Positions 46,030 through 55,363 of a stretch of 64,000 nucleotides of DNA are shown here, piece after piece (within the stretch, counting starts at the first letter, position 1; each line of letters begins with the position of its first letter). Both the position numbers and the translations under genes were made by a program. Below the pieces are notes generated by a model. That model was given only the letters and a program-made list of their open reading frames with translations. It did no database searches and was not told where the DNA came from. Where the stretch lies: positions 86,263-150,262 of the forward strand of contig JBLWXT010000009.1 of assembly GCA_048267305.1 (NCBI GenBank), given 5' to 3'. The stretch is from Owenweeksia sp048267305 (GTDB taxonomy: Bacteria; Bacteroidota; Bacteroidia; Flavobacteriales; Schleiferiaceae).

Positions 46030-48337
46030 ATGAAAAAAGTTTACCCCCCCCCTGTTTTCTGTATTTCTGCTATTAGTTTTATTTGCTTTTAGCTCCATCG
46101 AAGTCGCTGCACAAGCACCCTGTAGCGATCTTGAAATTGAGTTTGTGCAGAAAAACAAGCTCAATTGTAGTGGGACGACAACGTTTAAACTTCAAAATAT
46201 AGGAGGTGGCCCTCTTCCTGCAAGTGTTGTATTGGATTGGTCAAAAACCAGCGGGTTTTCCTATATAACAATGCTGCCCTATGTTCCGGGGTCAGGCATC
46301 GTTGAGTTTGATAGCCCTACTATAGGGAATTATGAAAAATATGGGACATTCACATTAATAGTAGCTATTGGAGGTAGTACCTGCGAAATAGTAGGACACA
46401 TTGTGGAGTGCTGCGAAGTCTTAACTCCAGATATTATAGCTGTGGATGAGCCTATAAATAACTACACAACCACAGGTAATTTTGACAACGAATTGATATT
46501 GATTTTTGGTGATGTAACTTTTAACGCAGGCACCTATGATTTTGATAATTGTGAAATCAGGTTGGGGCCGGATGCTGAGTTGCTGCCTTCATCCAGTACC
46601 GATATAACATTTGATAACGGTACCAGTCTTATGCCGTATTGTCCATGCCGTTGGGATCGCATACTATTGACGGGGACTACAACAGAGCTAGCAATGGAGG
46701 ATGCGTCAATGAGCGGTGCCTTGCGTGGCATAATGGCCACAAACGAGGCGCCCATTGAATTGATTGATTCAGATTTTGATAATAATTTGGTGTCAGTTTA
46801 TTTGAACAATTTCAGCACAGGTGGCTCATTTAACGGCTCTTACCTAAAAGTAGATGGATGTACTTTTGATGCTACAGTAGCTGCAAATGCCATCTGCTAT
46901 TCCTCATCTTCAGTAAATATGAGTACTGTTTATCCTACTTCCGCTATTTGTACAAACCCTATAATGGATATCGTGGTAAAAAATTCAGTGGATGTACATG
47001 TGGGTCACGAAAACTATGACCCCAATACGTTTGAGAACAACTCTGGTAATGATAAGACTGCTATTGTGCCGGATGCCTCTCAAGTTTATGTGCGCAATAA
47101 TTTGTTTTATGATGTAACCGCTATATGTTCAGATAATGATTCGAAATTAATCGTAGGTGGTACAATGGCGCAGGGGAATATAATAGAGGATTGCTTAGCC
47201 TTTTTTAATGAATCCGCTATGTTTTTTGAAGAAAACTATATGAGTGGTAGTAGCCTAGAGTTTACAGAACCCACATTTGAGAAGGTAGCTACCACGGGTT
47301 ACGATGCAGGCACACAGTTCAATACCAATAGTTTTTACGAAAGTGACCTACTTATAGATGGAAATGGCAACCCACATGATGCTACCTTGCGTGTATATGA
47401 TAACACCTTTACATTTACAGAAGTTGAAATGATTGATTACCCCTTAAAAATAAGCGGATTTGCACCAAATCTTAGGAGGATTGTTTTTCACTCCAATGAT
47501 ATGGTGCAAGACAATAATGCCACCTTAGTGAAGGTGGAGGATTGTGGCTATATGGTTTTTGCCAATAACAGCTTTGACAATTTGGTTTACCGTGCCCCAT
47601 CAAATGCTAATGAGTATAAAGGTGTAAAATGGAAAAACTCTGTTGATGGCGTGGTGAGCAACAATTACTTTAGGAACTTTAATAGAGCGATAGATGTTCA
47701 TGGAGATAATTCAGGTGTAAATCACGTTGATGGTACCCAGTTTACCTGTAATGAGTTTGTAAACTGCTACCATCCTTTCCACCTTAATGATGTGACCCTC
47801 GAAGATCAAGGCGCATCCAATAAGGCTACAGATAATTGTTTTCAATACTATTATACAGGTAGTTATCCTTATGGAGACCAGATCGCTGGTAGTTTGTCTA
47901 CAGGGACTATTGATTGGTATATGAGAGAGACAACCACCTGCAATAGTGGTTTCCAGCCATTTTCAAGTTGCTATTGTTTAAAAAGTGCGGCTTCTGGTGT
48001 TGTTGAAGTTGGAAATGCAACTCCTAATGTATGTGTAACTCCATCTAATAAGTCAGCGGGAGCAACAGTTGAGGTAACTTGGGAAGATCAGAACAAACCT
48101 GCAATTGAGGAAAGTGATTTACTAACCATTTTTCCTAATCCCTCAGATGGTAAAGTCCAGGTGCTAATTAATAGTGACACTCTTAACAGTAAAGTTGTCA
48201 TTTATAATAGTCAAGGACAGGTTATCAAAATCTTAGAGAATCTATCGAATCAATTTGAGTTTGATGTGTCAGGTTGGTCGGCTGGAGTCTATTTTATTAA
48301 GGCTCAAACTAAGGTTTCTAGCTTGATAGTTAAATAA
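46030..48337 (+). CDS. T9SS type A cargo protein; start separated by a C9 tract
   Basis: The ATG at 46030 begins MKKVY but runs into nine cytosines (46044-46052) and stops early. With one C fewer, the frame reads on as PPLFSVFLLLVLFAFSSIEVAAQAP, a proper signal peptide, and joins the long frame open to 48337 (about 768 aa in all). The frame can also be entered at a GTG at 46145, but that would lack a signal peptide. The mature protein is Asn/Asp-rich with repeated parallel-beta-helix-like units (about 200-650, for example NSFDNLVYRAP) and ends in a T9SS type A sorting domain (LTIFPNPSDGKVQV, then WSAGVYFIKA). It would be secreted to the cell surface. Confidence 0.72.
46044..46052 (+). other. 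C9 homopolymer at the start of a secreted-protein gene
   Basis: A run of nine C in codons 6-8 of the signal peptide region. The downstream frame needs a run of 8 (or 5 or 11), so the present length puts the gene off. It is a candidate slipped-strand switch or a sequencing length error. Confidence 0.6.
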
Positions 48338-48348
48338 AGCTGGCCCCC

Positions 48349-48753
48349 ATGAGATTTTTTTCTTTTCCATTATTATTGGTGACTTTGGTTTTGTGCGTCC
48401 AAAATTTGGATGCACAAAACCTTATTCTCAATCATGATTTCACGCTTCTACAGGGTTGTTTAGACCGAAGGTTAAAGTCTCACTTAGTCTTACCACCCTT
48501 CTCCGGTAGTTACCAACAATCAAACGAGTTTATCGATCAATTTACTAATTGGTTCTCATCTCCTGAAAAAGGGTATCCTAACGGTTCAAATAGGAAGGCT
48601 TTTTCTTATGTTGCACACCATAGAAATTGTACTTATGCACCTGTAGATAGTATAGTAGGAGTTCCTTATGGGTTAAGGAATTGTACACAGCATATGATAC
48701 ATACTTACCTGCGCCTGTTGAAGGAGATGGCTATATTGGCCTTCGATTATTAG
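48349..48753 (+). pseudogene. 5' part of a frameshifted T9SS cargo gene
   Basis: A 134-aa frame with a signal peptide (1-22, ending LDAQ) followed by NLILNHDFTLLQGC, the typical opening of a Bacteroidota surface protein that carries a gliding-type sorting domain. Near 48680-48700 the sense passes to another frame (the protein continues as TAYDTYLPAPVEGDGYIGLR), and this frame ends in unrelated residues. It starts 11 bp after the preceding T9SS cargo gene. Together with 48681-50237 it would make a protein of about 630 aa. Confidence 0.7.
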
Positions 48754-50237
48754 ATACAATACAAAGTCAAATTTTTTTCGGCTATCAATATGTATGGAAC
48801 ACAGCACCTTGTGGTGCAAAATCTATTCAATATTTACAGTTGGTAGGGCCAGGAAGATTGATGGAACGGTACACTAGAAATTTTATGGAAACCAAACTTC
48901 AACAACCGCTCGTTCAGGGTGAGGTCTATACATTAGAATTTCATACCATCCGTAGGGCCAAAAACTTTTACACTACGAGTGATATTGGAGCTTATGTAAG
49001 CCAGGATACTTTTAAGTATTCTGATTTTCGGCAGCAAACCATTATTCCGCAAGTTTCGGCAAACGACAGTGTTTACAACGATAAAACCAACTATCAGCAA
49101 TGGACCCACGTCAAAGGCTCTTTCTTAGCAAAGGGTGGTGAGAAATTTTTGACTTTGGGTAATTTTACTGACTATTCTCTGCAAGGTCAGCCCAAAAAAG
49201 TGTTTTATACTCCAATTGATACGATGTACATATCAGTATATAACCTCCGCACCCCAGCCGATTACTTCTTCGATGCCGTTTATCTCTACAAATCCTCTGA
49301 TTCGGTATTTGCAGTAAACCTACCAGCGGATACCACGCTATGCCCCGGAGATAGCCTTACACTGTATGCCAACCACACCAATACCTTTAAAATACAGGCC
49401 AATAAAACTTTCCTCTGGAGCACGGGCAGTACCGATAGCAGCATTACCATTGGCAGCCCCGGCACCTATTGGGTAGAGGTGGCCTACAACAACCGCTGGC
49501 GGCAGTATGATACCATAGTGGTGGATTACTACCCAACCTACCAAAGCAACTTGCCCAAAGACACTACCATTTGCGAGGGCAGTGGCATAACGGTACAAGT
49601 ACCCGTTCAATCTGGCGTAAGCCACCAATGGAGCAATGGCAGTAATACAAATACAACTAGCCTAAGTAGCGAAGGAGTGCACTGGCTTCAAAGCATTACC
49701 CCCTGTGGAGCGGTTACAGATACCATTACTATAAGCTACTATCCCAAAGAGGACTTGGGCTTGCCCACCGATACTATACTGTGTCAGGGCAAGTTTGTAG
49801 AGCTTGTTGCCAACAACATTATTGGCGCAGATTATCGCTGGAACAATGGTTCTACAACCAACTCTTCCATTTATTATGAGGAGAGCACCGCGACCCTTAC
49901 GGTAATTACCAAATGCGATACGCTGCAGGCCACTACCGAAATAGAGGAAAATGAGTGCGAGGAGCCTGAGGTGTATATCCCCAATAGTTTTACGCCCAAT
50001 GGCGATGGGCTAAACGAGTACTTTGAAATAGTAAACCTACCGGCAGACAACAGCCTAAAAGTATTCAACCGCTGGGGCGAAATGATATATGAGGCTGCTC
50101 CTTACCGCAATGATTGGGATGGCACCCTGCGTACAGGAGAAAAGGCTTTGGATGGTATTTACATCTTTCAACTCCGCTACCACTGGCGAAACAAAGAAGT
50201 GCTGAAGCACGATTGGGTGCATATTATGAGGCCATAG
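48681..50237 (+). CDS. 3' part of a frameshifted gliding-motility-associated CTD protein
   Basis: A 518-aa frame that continues the gene beginning at 48349. It has three similar Ig/PKD-like repeats of about 75-80 residues, each opening in the style LPADTTLCPGDSLTL or LPKDTTICEGSGITV, and a C-terminal type B (gliding-associated) sorting domain: VYIPNSFTPNGDGLNEYFEI, then KVFNRWGEMIYE and DGTLRTGEKALDGIYIFQL. Such proteins are exported by T9SS and stay on the surface. On its own this part lacks a signal peptide, so it would not be secreted unless the frame is restored. Confidence 0.78.
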   Translation: MYTAYDTYLPAPVEGDGYIGLRLLDTIQSQIFFGYQYVWNTAPCGAKSIQYLQLVGPGRLMERYTRNFMETKLQQPLVQGEVYTLEFHTIRRAKNFYTTSDIGAYVSQDTFKYSDFRQQTIIPQVSANDSVYNDKTNYQQWTHVKGSFLAKGGEKFLTLGNFTDYSLQGQPKKVFYTPIDTMYISVYNLRTPADYFFDAVYLYKSSDSVFAVNLPADTTLCPGDSLTLYANHTNTFKIQANKTFLWSTGSTDSSITIGSPGTYWVEVAYNNRWRQYDTIVVDYYPTYQSNLPKDTTICEGSGITVQVPVQSGVSHQWSNGSNTNTTSLSSEGVHWLQSITPCGAVTDTITISYYPKEDLGLPTDTILCQGKFVELVANNIIGADYRWNNGSTTNSSIYYEESTATLTVITKCDTLQATTEIEENECEEPEVYIPNSFTPNGDGLNEYFEIVNLPADNSLKVFNRWGEMIYEAAPYRNDWDGTLRTGEKALDGIYIFQLRYHWRNKEVLKHDWVHIMRP

Positions 50238-50248
50238 GTAGTTTGCAA

Positions 50249-50284
50249 TAAAAAAGCAGTTTACAAATTGTAAACTGCTTTTTT
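50249..50284 (+). terminator. Bidirectional rho-independent terminator
   Basis: A 12-bp stem, AAGCAGTTTACA with its complement, around a 3-base loop, flanked by A6 and T6 runs. It lies between the convergent T9SS cargo and hppD genes. Confidence 0.85.
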
Positions 50285-50298
50285 AGATCGAATAGCTT

Positions 50299-50333
50299 TG
50301 TCAACTGTCAACTGTCAACTGTCAACTGTCAAC
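50299..50333. repeat. Five tandem copies of TGTCAAC
   Basis: Five exact 7-bp copies lie 2 bp before the hppD stop codon position (downstream of hppD on its strand). No gene content; it is a simple-sequence repeat. Confidence 0.9.
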
Positions 50334-50335
50334 TG

Positions 50336-51481
50336 CTAGAGTGTTCCTCTGCTTTCCTGTTCTCTTTCAATAGCTTCAAAAAGGGCCTTAAAGTTTCCTT
50401 TTCCAAAGGATTTAGCGCCTTTTCTCTGAATAATTTCAAAAAACAAGGTTGGGCGGTCGCCTACTGGTTTTGTGAAAATCTGTAACAAATAACCTTCATC
50501 ATCGCGATCAATTAAGATTCCCAGATTTTTGAGTGGCTCAAGATCTTCGTCAATTTCACCAACACGGTCTAATACTGTGTCGTAGTATATCGCAGGAACT
50601 TTAAGGAACTCCACTCCGCGCTCGGTCATTTGAGTTACGGTTTCAATAATGTTATCGGTTGCAACGGCAATATGTTGAACGCCTGCACCGTTATAAAAGT
50701 CGATATACTCTTCAATCTGAGATTTCTTCTTTCCTTCAGCGGGTTCGTTAATCGGGAATTTTATACGGCCATTTCCGTTGGTCATCACCTTGCTCATAAG
50801 TGCGGTGTAATCCGTAGAAATGTCTTTGTCGTCAAAAGAAATCAGTTGAGCAAAGCCCATCACCTTGGCGTAAAATTCTACCCATTTGTTCATTTCATTC
50901 CAACCCACATTACCCACCATGTGGTCGATATACTTTAAGCCCACATCACTTGGCTGATAGTCTGGGTTCCAGGCTTTATATCCCGGCAGGAAGATGCCGT
51001 TGTAATCACTGCGCTCTACAAATATGTGATTGGTTTCACCATAAGTGCGGATGGCTGATAATACAGCTTTGCCGTTTTCATCTTCAATGGTTTTGGGCTC
51101 AAAGGTAGATTCTGCGCCACGGCTGGTGGTTTCCTGCCAGCTCTTGGTAGCGTCATCAACCCAGATAGCCACGTTTTTTACGCCATCGCCATGTTTGTTG
51201 ATATGCTCGTTTATAGGACCATCCTTGGTTAGTGGAGATGTAAGAACAAGTCTTATTTTGCCTTGTGCCAATACATAAGAAACCTTGTCTTTAGAGCCGG
51301 TTTCCAGGCCTGAAAAAGCAAGGGGCTGAAATCCAAAGGCCGTTTTGTAGAAATGAGCAGCCTGCTTGGCGTTACCCACATATAGTTCAACGTAGTCAGT
51401 GCCGTTTAGCGGTAGAAAGTCTTCGGCTTCTGCAAATTCTTTTTTTAGCTTCAGAGATGAATTATCGTATGTTGTTTCCAT
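50336..51481 (-). CDS. hppD: 4-hydroxyphenylpyruvate dioxygenase
   Basis: A 381-aa Fe(II) dioxygenase converting 4-hydroxyphenylpyruvate to homogentisate in tyrosine breakdown. Start at ATG 51481 (METTYDNSSL); an in-frame ATG at 51541 adds a nonconserved leader. Iron ligands are visible as His in KYIDHMVGNVGW and GVQHIAVATDNI and Glu in TLFFEIIQRKG. Full family length. The homogentisate dioxygenase gene lies 4 kb away on the same strand. TAACTTTG at 51500-51507 on the minus strand fits a -7 box. Confidence 0.95.
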   Translation of the reverse strand: METTYDNSSLKLKKEFAEAEDFLPLNGTDYVELYVGNAKQAAHFYKTAFGFQPLAFSGLETGSKDKVSYVLAQGKIRLVLTSPLTKDGPINEHINKHGDGVKNVAIWVDDATKSWQETTSRGAESTFEPKTIEDENGKAVLSAIRTYGETNHIFVERSDYNGIFLPGYKAWNPDYQPSDVGLKYIDHMVGNVGWNEMNKWVEFYAKVMGFAQLISFDDKDISTDYTALMSKVMTNGNGRIKFPINEPAEGKKKSQIEEYIDFYNGAGVQHIAVATDNIIETVTQMTERGVEFLKVPAIYYDTVLDRVGEIDEDLEPLKNLGILIDRDDEGYLLQIFTKPVGDRPTLFFEIIQRKGAKSFGKGNFKALFEAIEREQESRGTL

Positions 51482-51827
51482 ATTATAGAAGGTTTTTGGC
51501 AAAGTTATATAATACCATGCTTTTGAATGGTACATCCTCAAAAGTAAGCTAACTGTGGATTGGGTTAGCCGAAAAGTGGGTTGTGATTCGTGGATGAGTA
51601 AATTGTTATTTTTAGATTAAAAGTTGAGGTAATTGACTTGCGTGTAGATAATGGGAATAGAAAAAGCAAAATTTTCATCAAAGAACCTTTGTGGGTTAAT
51701 TATTTGAAAATCAATGAAGTGTAATAGGTATACATTACTTGATGCAAAATTTGTGTAGAGTAGAATTAGCTAAGTCCAATTAAGGCTATTATTTTTACCC
51801 CCGCTTAACAGCTCCGAAACACGATTT
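51482..51827. other. Gene-free region between divergent hppD and PLP-enzyme gene
   Basis: 346 bp, A/T-rich, without a credible reading frame. It should carry promoters for both divergent genes; on the minus strand TAACTTTG (51500-51507) matches the Bacteroidota -7 box but has no clear -33 partner. Nothing else stands out. Confidence 0.5.
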
Positions 51828-52874
51828 ATGAGATTGAAAGAAGAAAAGGAAAACATTCTTCAAACCGTTGGTAATACGCCAATTATATTTTTACAGAATG
51901 TTTCCAGGGAACTGAATACTCGTGTATATGCTAAGGTAGAGGCCTTTAATCCGGGCCATTCAGCTAAAGACCGCATAGCGCTATACGCCATAAACAAAGC
52001 CGAAGAAGAAGGGAGACTAAAGCCGGGAGGGACTATTATCGAGTCAACTTCTGGAAATACTGGCCGAAGCCTCGCTATGATTGGTGCTTTGAAAGGATAC
52101 AAATGCGTATTCTTTGCAACAGACAAAATTTCTTTTGAGAAGCAAACTTTGCTAAAGGCCTTAGGAGCCGAAGTACATGTTTGCCCGGCAAGCGCAAAAT
52201 CCACTGATCCGGAATCATATTATACCCGCGCCAGGGAATTGCATGAAGCTACTCCCAATTCAATATATGTAAATCAGTATTACAACAATTCAAATATACA
52301 GGGGCATTATAGCAGTACAGGACCTGAGATATGGAGGCAAACCGAGGGTAAGATCACTCACTATGTAGCCTGTGTGGGCTCTGGTGGTACCATTTCCGGT
52401 ACAGCAAAATACCTTAAGGAGCAAAATCCAAATGTTAAGGTTTTTGGTGTGGATGCCCTGGGTTCAGTGCTTACCAAGTATCATACAGACGGCTACCTTG
52501 ATGAAAACGAGATAAAGTCGTACAAGCTTGATGGTGTTGGGAAAAAGATAATTCCCGGTACTGTGCTATTCGACAAAATTGATAAATTCTTTCAGGTTGA
52601 TGATGTGAGTGGCCTCAACAGAGCCCGCCAACTGGCAAGAACCGAAGCTATTATTGGTGGTCCATCAGCGGGAGCAGCCGTTGAAGGGCTCTACAGAATG
52701 AAGGGTGAATTTGGTCCGGACGATTGTGTAGTGGTCATCCTGTCTGATCACGGAGCCGGTTACCTTAGCACCTTGTACAATGACAAATGGATGACGGACA
52801 ATGGCTTTATGGAAGATAGCCGGGAAGAATTGTTGGTTGAGAAAATAAACGGACACACACAGAGTCACCTCTAA
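51828..52874 (+). CDS. Fold-type II PLP enzyme; probable cysteate synthase
   Basis: A 348-aa member of the cysteine synthase/cystathionine beta-synthase family. PLP lysine is K47 in NPGHSAKDRIAL; the substrate loop is STSGNTGRS (73-81) and the phosphate-binding GSGGTISGT loop follows. Most O-acetylserine sulfhydrylases have the pattern PxxSxKDR; here GHSAKDR and a distinct C-terminus point to a CBS-like subgroup. The next gene is an alpha-oxoamine synthase, and in Bacteroidota such a pair makes L-cysteate and then condenses it with a fatty acyl group to form sulfonolipids (capnine). I therefore infer cysteate synthase (O-phosphoserine plus sulfite). A plain cysteine synthase remains possible. 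Confidence 0.8.
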   Translation: MRLKEEKENILQTVGNTPIIFLQNVSRELNTRVYAKVEAFNPGHSAKDRIALYAINKAEEEGRLKPGGTIIESTSGNTGRSLAMIGALKGYKCVFFATDKISFEKQTLLKALGAEVHVCPASAKSTDPESYYTRARELHEATPNSIYVNQYYNNSNIQGHYSSTGPEIWRQTEGKITHYVACVGSGGTISGTAKYLKEQNPNVKVFGVDALGSVLTKYHTDGYLDENEIKSYKLDGVGKKIIPGTVLFDKIDKFFQVDDVSGLNRARQLARTEAIIGGPSAGAAVEGLYRMKGEFGPDDCVVVILSDHGAGYLSTLYNDKWMTDNGFMEDSREELLVEKINGHTQSHL

Positions 52875-52945
52875 TAAGCCCTTTCGGGAAACATTCGCTT
52901 AAGCCCTTACGCGAGGTTTTGAGGAAATTTTTATATTTTAAAACG

Positions 52946-54220
52946 ATGGAAACACAAAAAAAGCCAGTAACAACGGATATTTTTGAGAGAATAAAGACCA
53001 ATAAAGGTCCTTTAGGCCAATATGCTGAATCAGCAGAAGGCTACTACATTTTCCCAAAACTAGAGGGTAGAATTTCCAACAGAATGACCTTTCACGGAAA
53101 GGAAGTGATTTGCTGGAGTATAAATAACTATCTGGGTTTGGCTGAGCACCCGGAAGTACGCAAAGCAGATGCGCTTGCTGCTGAGCAATGGGGGCTTGCT
53201 TATCCAATGGGCTCAAGAATGATGTCTGGTAATACAGATCTGCATGATCGCCTTGAGTCTGAACTTGCCGAGTTTGTAGGCAAGGAGAAAGCCGTATTGG
53301 TAAACTTCGGTTACCAGGGTATTATGTCTGCCATCGATGCTATTTTAGATAGAAACGATGTAGTAGTATATGACTCTGAAAGCCACGCCTGTATTGTAGA
53401 TGGTGTAAGAATGCACTTGGGTAAGCGCCTGGTGTATGCCCACAACGATATGGACAGTTTGGAGAAAAACCTTCAGAGAGCCACTAAAATGGTGGAAGGT
53501 ACCAGCGGTGGTGTATTAGTAATTACCGAAGGTGTTTTTGGTATGCGAGGAGATCAGGGCTTGCTAAAGGAAATAGTGGAGCTTAAGAAAAACTATAACT
53601 TCCGCCTCATGGTGGATGATGCTCACGGATTTGGAACTCAGGGTAAAACCGGAGCCGGTACAGGTGAGGAGCAAGGAGTTCAGGATGACATAGATATTTA
53701 TTTTGCCACATTTGCCAAATCCATGGCCAGCATAGGCGCTTTCCTTGCCGGTGATAAAGACATTGTACAGTTCCTTCAATATAACATGCGCTCACAAATC
53801 TTTGCGAAGTCGTTGCCTATGCCATTAGTGGTTGGTAATCTTAAGCGTTTGGAGCTACTGAAAACAAAGCCGGAATTAAAGGAGAAACTGTGGTTCAACT
53901 CACTATTGCTTCAAAACAGTCTTAAAAAGGCTGGTTTTGACATAGGTGTTACCAATACCTGTGTTACTCCTGTTTACATGAAGGGATCAGTAGAAGAAGC
54001 CACTCAGATGGTGATGGATCTTAGAGAGAACTTCGGAATATTTTGTTCTATAGTGGTGTATCCCGTAATCCCAAAAGGTATGATCTTGTTGAGACTTATA
54101 CCAACTGCGGTTCATACTGAGGATGATATTGAGCAAACCATAGAGGCCTTTAAAAATGTTGGTGAGAAATTATCAGCAGGATATTACAAGGAAGTGATGG
54201 TAAACCCGGCTAAGCAGTAG
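52946..54220 (+). CDS. Alpha-oxoamine synthase; probable cysteate fatty acyltransferase
   Basis: A 424-aa PLP enzyme of the serine palmitoyltransferase/KBL/BioF group. Start at ATG 52946 (METQKKPVTTD); an upstream in-frame start at 52919 is less likely. Motifs: WSINNYLGLAEHPEV, MGSRMMSGNTDLHDRLESEL, VYDSESHACIVDGVRMH, LMVDDAHGFGTQG and PLP lysine K258 in FATFAKSMASIG. It condenses an amino acid with a fatty acyl thioester, with loss of CO2. Because a cysteate-synthase-like gene lies 71 bp upstream, sulfonolipid base synthesis is the favoured role; serine palmitoyltransferase for sphingolipids is the alternative. Confidence 0.85.
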   Translation: METQKKPVTTDIFERIKTNKGPLGQYAESAEGYYIFPKLEGRISNRMTFHGKEVICWSINNYLGLAEHPEVRKADALAAEQWGLAYPMGSRMMSGNTDLHDRLESELAEFVGKEKAVLVNFGYQGIMSAIDAILDRNDVVVYDSESHACIVDGVRMHLGKRLVYAHNDMDSLEKNLQRATKMVEGTSGGVLVITEGVFGMRGDQGLLKEIVELKKNYNFRLMVDDAHGFGTQGKTGAGTGEEQGVQDDIDIYFATFAKSMASIGAFLAGDKDIVQFLQYNMRSQIFAKSLPMPLVVGNLKRLELLKTKPELKEKLWFNSLLLQNSLKKAGFDIGVTNTCVTPVYMKGSVEEATQMVMDLRENFGIFCSIVVYPVIPKGMILLRLIPTAVHTEDDIEQTIEAFKNVGEKLSAGYYKEVMVNPAKQ

Positions 54221-54248
54221 GGTAGATCAATACCATATTTTAAAGTTT

Positions 54249-54288
54249 AAGCAGTCGTGTCTTTATTTAGATGCGACTGCTTTTTTTA
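54249..54288 (+). terminator. Rho-independent terminator
   Basis: Stem AGCAGTCG with CGACTGCT around a 15-base loop, then seven T. It is 29 bp after the alpha-oxoamine synthase gene. Confidence 0.8.
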
Positions 54289-54435
54289 TACGTTTATAAA
54301 ATTCCAAAAATTTGTGCTCATAATCCGTATTCATGGATCTTTTGGCTGATGTACCTCTTCGTTTTCTCCGAATTTTTAGTTTGATGAAGTAAACAAAATT
54401 GCGTCCTTTGGCATTACCAAATAAATAAAATAACT

Positions 54436-55287
54436 ATGATTAAGAGAGTTTTTATACTTGCCGTAGTGGCCAGCATGGTAGTGGCCTGTGGGAGCCCTGC
54501 TAACACCGATGAAAGGGAAGAAGTAATAGATCTTAGCTCGGAAGACGAAGGAGTTGTTACAGAGCCGGAAAATGATGCCCCTGAGGTTTATCAAAAGGGA
54601 GGCCTCACAATCTCACCTTTTACTGATTCGGAAAAGTTTCCGGAGGCCAGGCTGGTATTGAATACACCGGTAGAAGGCATGAAGCAGGATGGAAAAATGG
54701 TAAGCTTTGATTTTGGTGTGGAAGGCTATCAATTAGGAATACAAAGCCCGGAGGCAGGTGCCAATGGATTGGCTAATTCCGCCAAGGGACAGCATATTCA
54801 CCTCATTATAGACAATGATCCTTACAGCGCCCATTACGAGCCAAAATTTGAAAAGGAATTTGAGCCAGGTCATCATGTGGCTATCGCTTTTCTGTCAAGA
54901 AGCTTCCACGAAAGTGTGAAAAACCCGGATGCTTTTAAGGTATTTCAGTTTACCATCGGCCAAAAGGCAAAAGATGTAAAGCCTTTGGATTTAAACAAGC
55001 CAATGTTGTTTTACAGCCGCCCAAAAGGGGAGTATGCCGGGGCTGATGCTCAAAAGGTACTTTTTGACTTTTATCCTGTAAATGCTGAGCTAAAGGCAGA
55101 TGGATACTCGGTAATAGCTTCTATCAATGATAGCCTTCAGTTTGAATTTGACAAATGGCAACCTTATGTAATTGAAGGTTTGCCAATGGGAGAAAATACC
55201 ATCAATATTAAATTGGTAGATGCCCAGGGCAACGCTGTTGACACCAAAATGAACAACGTTACCCGTAAATTTACTCTTAAACCTTAG
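54436..55287 (+). CDS. Lipoprotein of unknown function
   Basis: A 283-aa lipoprotein with the lipobox VVAC (Cys18). A short acidic linker (19-50) precedes a beta-rich domain with LVLNTPVEGMKQDGKMVSFD, GQHIHLIIDNDPYSAHYEP and FLSRSFHESVKNPDAF; the last 80 residues form a second beta module. Similar lipoproteins are common in Bacteroidota but I know of no assigned function. The histidine-rich HIHLI region could bind metal or ligand; this is speculative. It is a single gene with a terminator behind it. Confidence 0.75.
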   Translation: MIKRVFILAVVASMVVACGSPANTDEREEVIDLSSEDEGVVTEPENDAPEVYQKGGLTISPFTDSEKFPEARLVLNTPVEGMKQDGKMVSFDFGVEGYQLGIQSPEAGANGLANSAKGQHIHLIIDNDPYSAHYEPKFEKEFEPGHHVAIAFLSRSFHESVKNPDAFKVFQFTIGQKAKDVKPLDLNKPMLFYSRPKGEYAGADAQKVLFDFYPVNAELKADGYSVIASINDSLQFEFDKWQPYVIEGLPMGENTINIKLVDAQGNAVDTKMNNVTRKFTLKP

Positions 55288-55303
55288 TAGGATTATACGT
55301 CAT

Positions 55304-55339
55304 AAAAAAGCCGCATCTGATATTCAGGTGCGGCTTTTA
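55304..55339. terminator. Bidirectional rho-independent terminator
   Basis: Stem AAAAGCCGCA(C)CTGA type: GCCGCATCTGA pairs with TCAGGTGCGGC, with A and T runs either side. It separates the convergent lipoprotein and hmgA genes. Confidence 0.8.
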
Positions 55340-55363
55340 CGTTTTATGTCATTTGTTTGGTTT

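Noticed and set aside
51482..51541. Longer hppD start at 51541
   Set aside because: The added 20 residues are not like the family and include the putative -7 box; ATG 51481 fits normal length.
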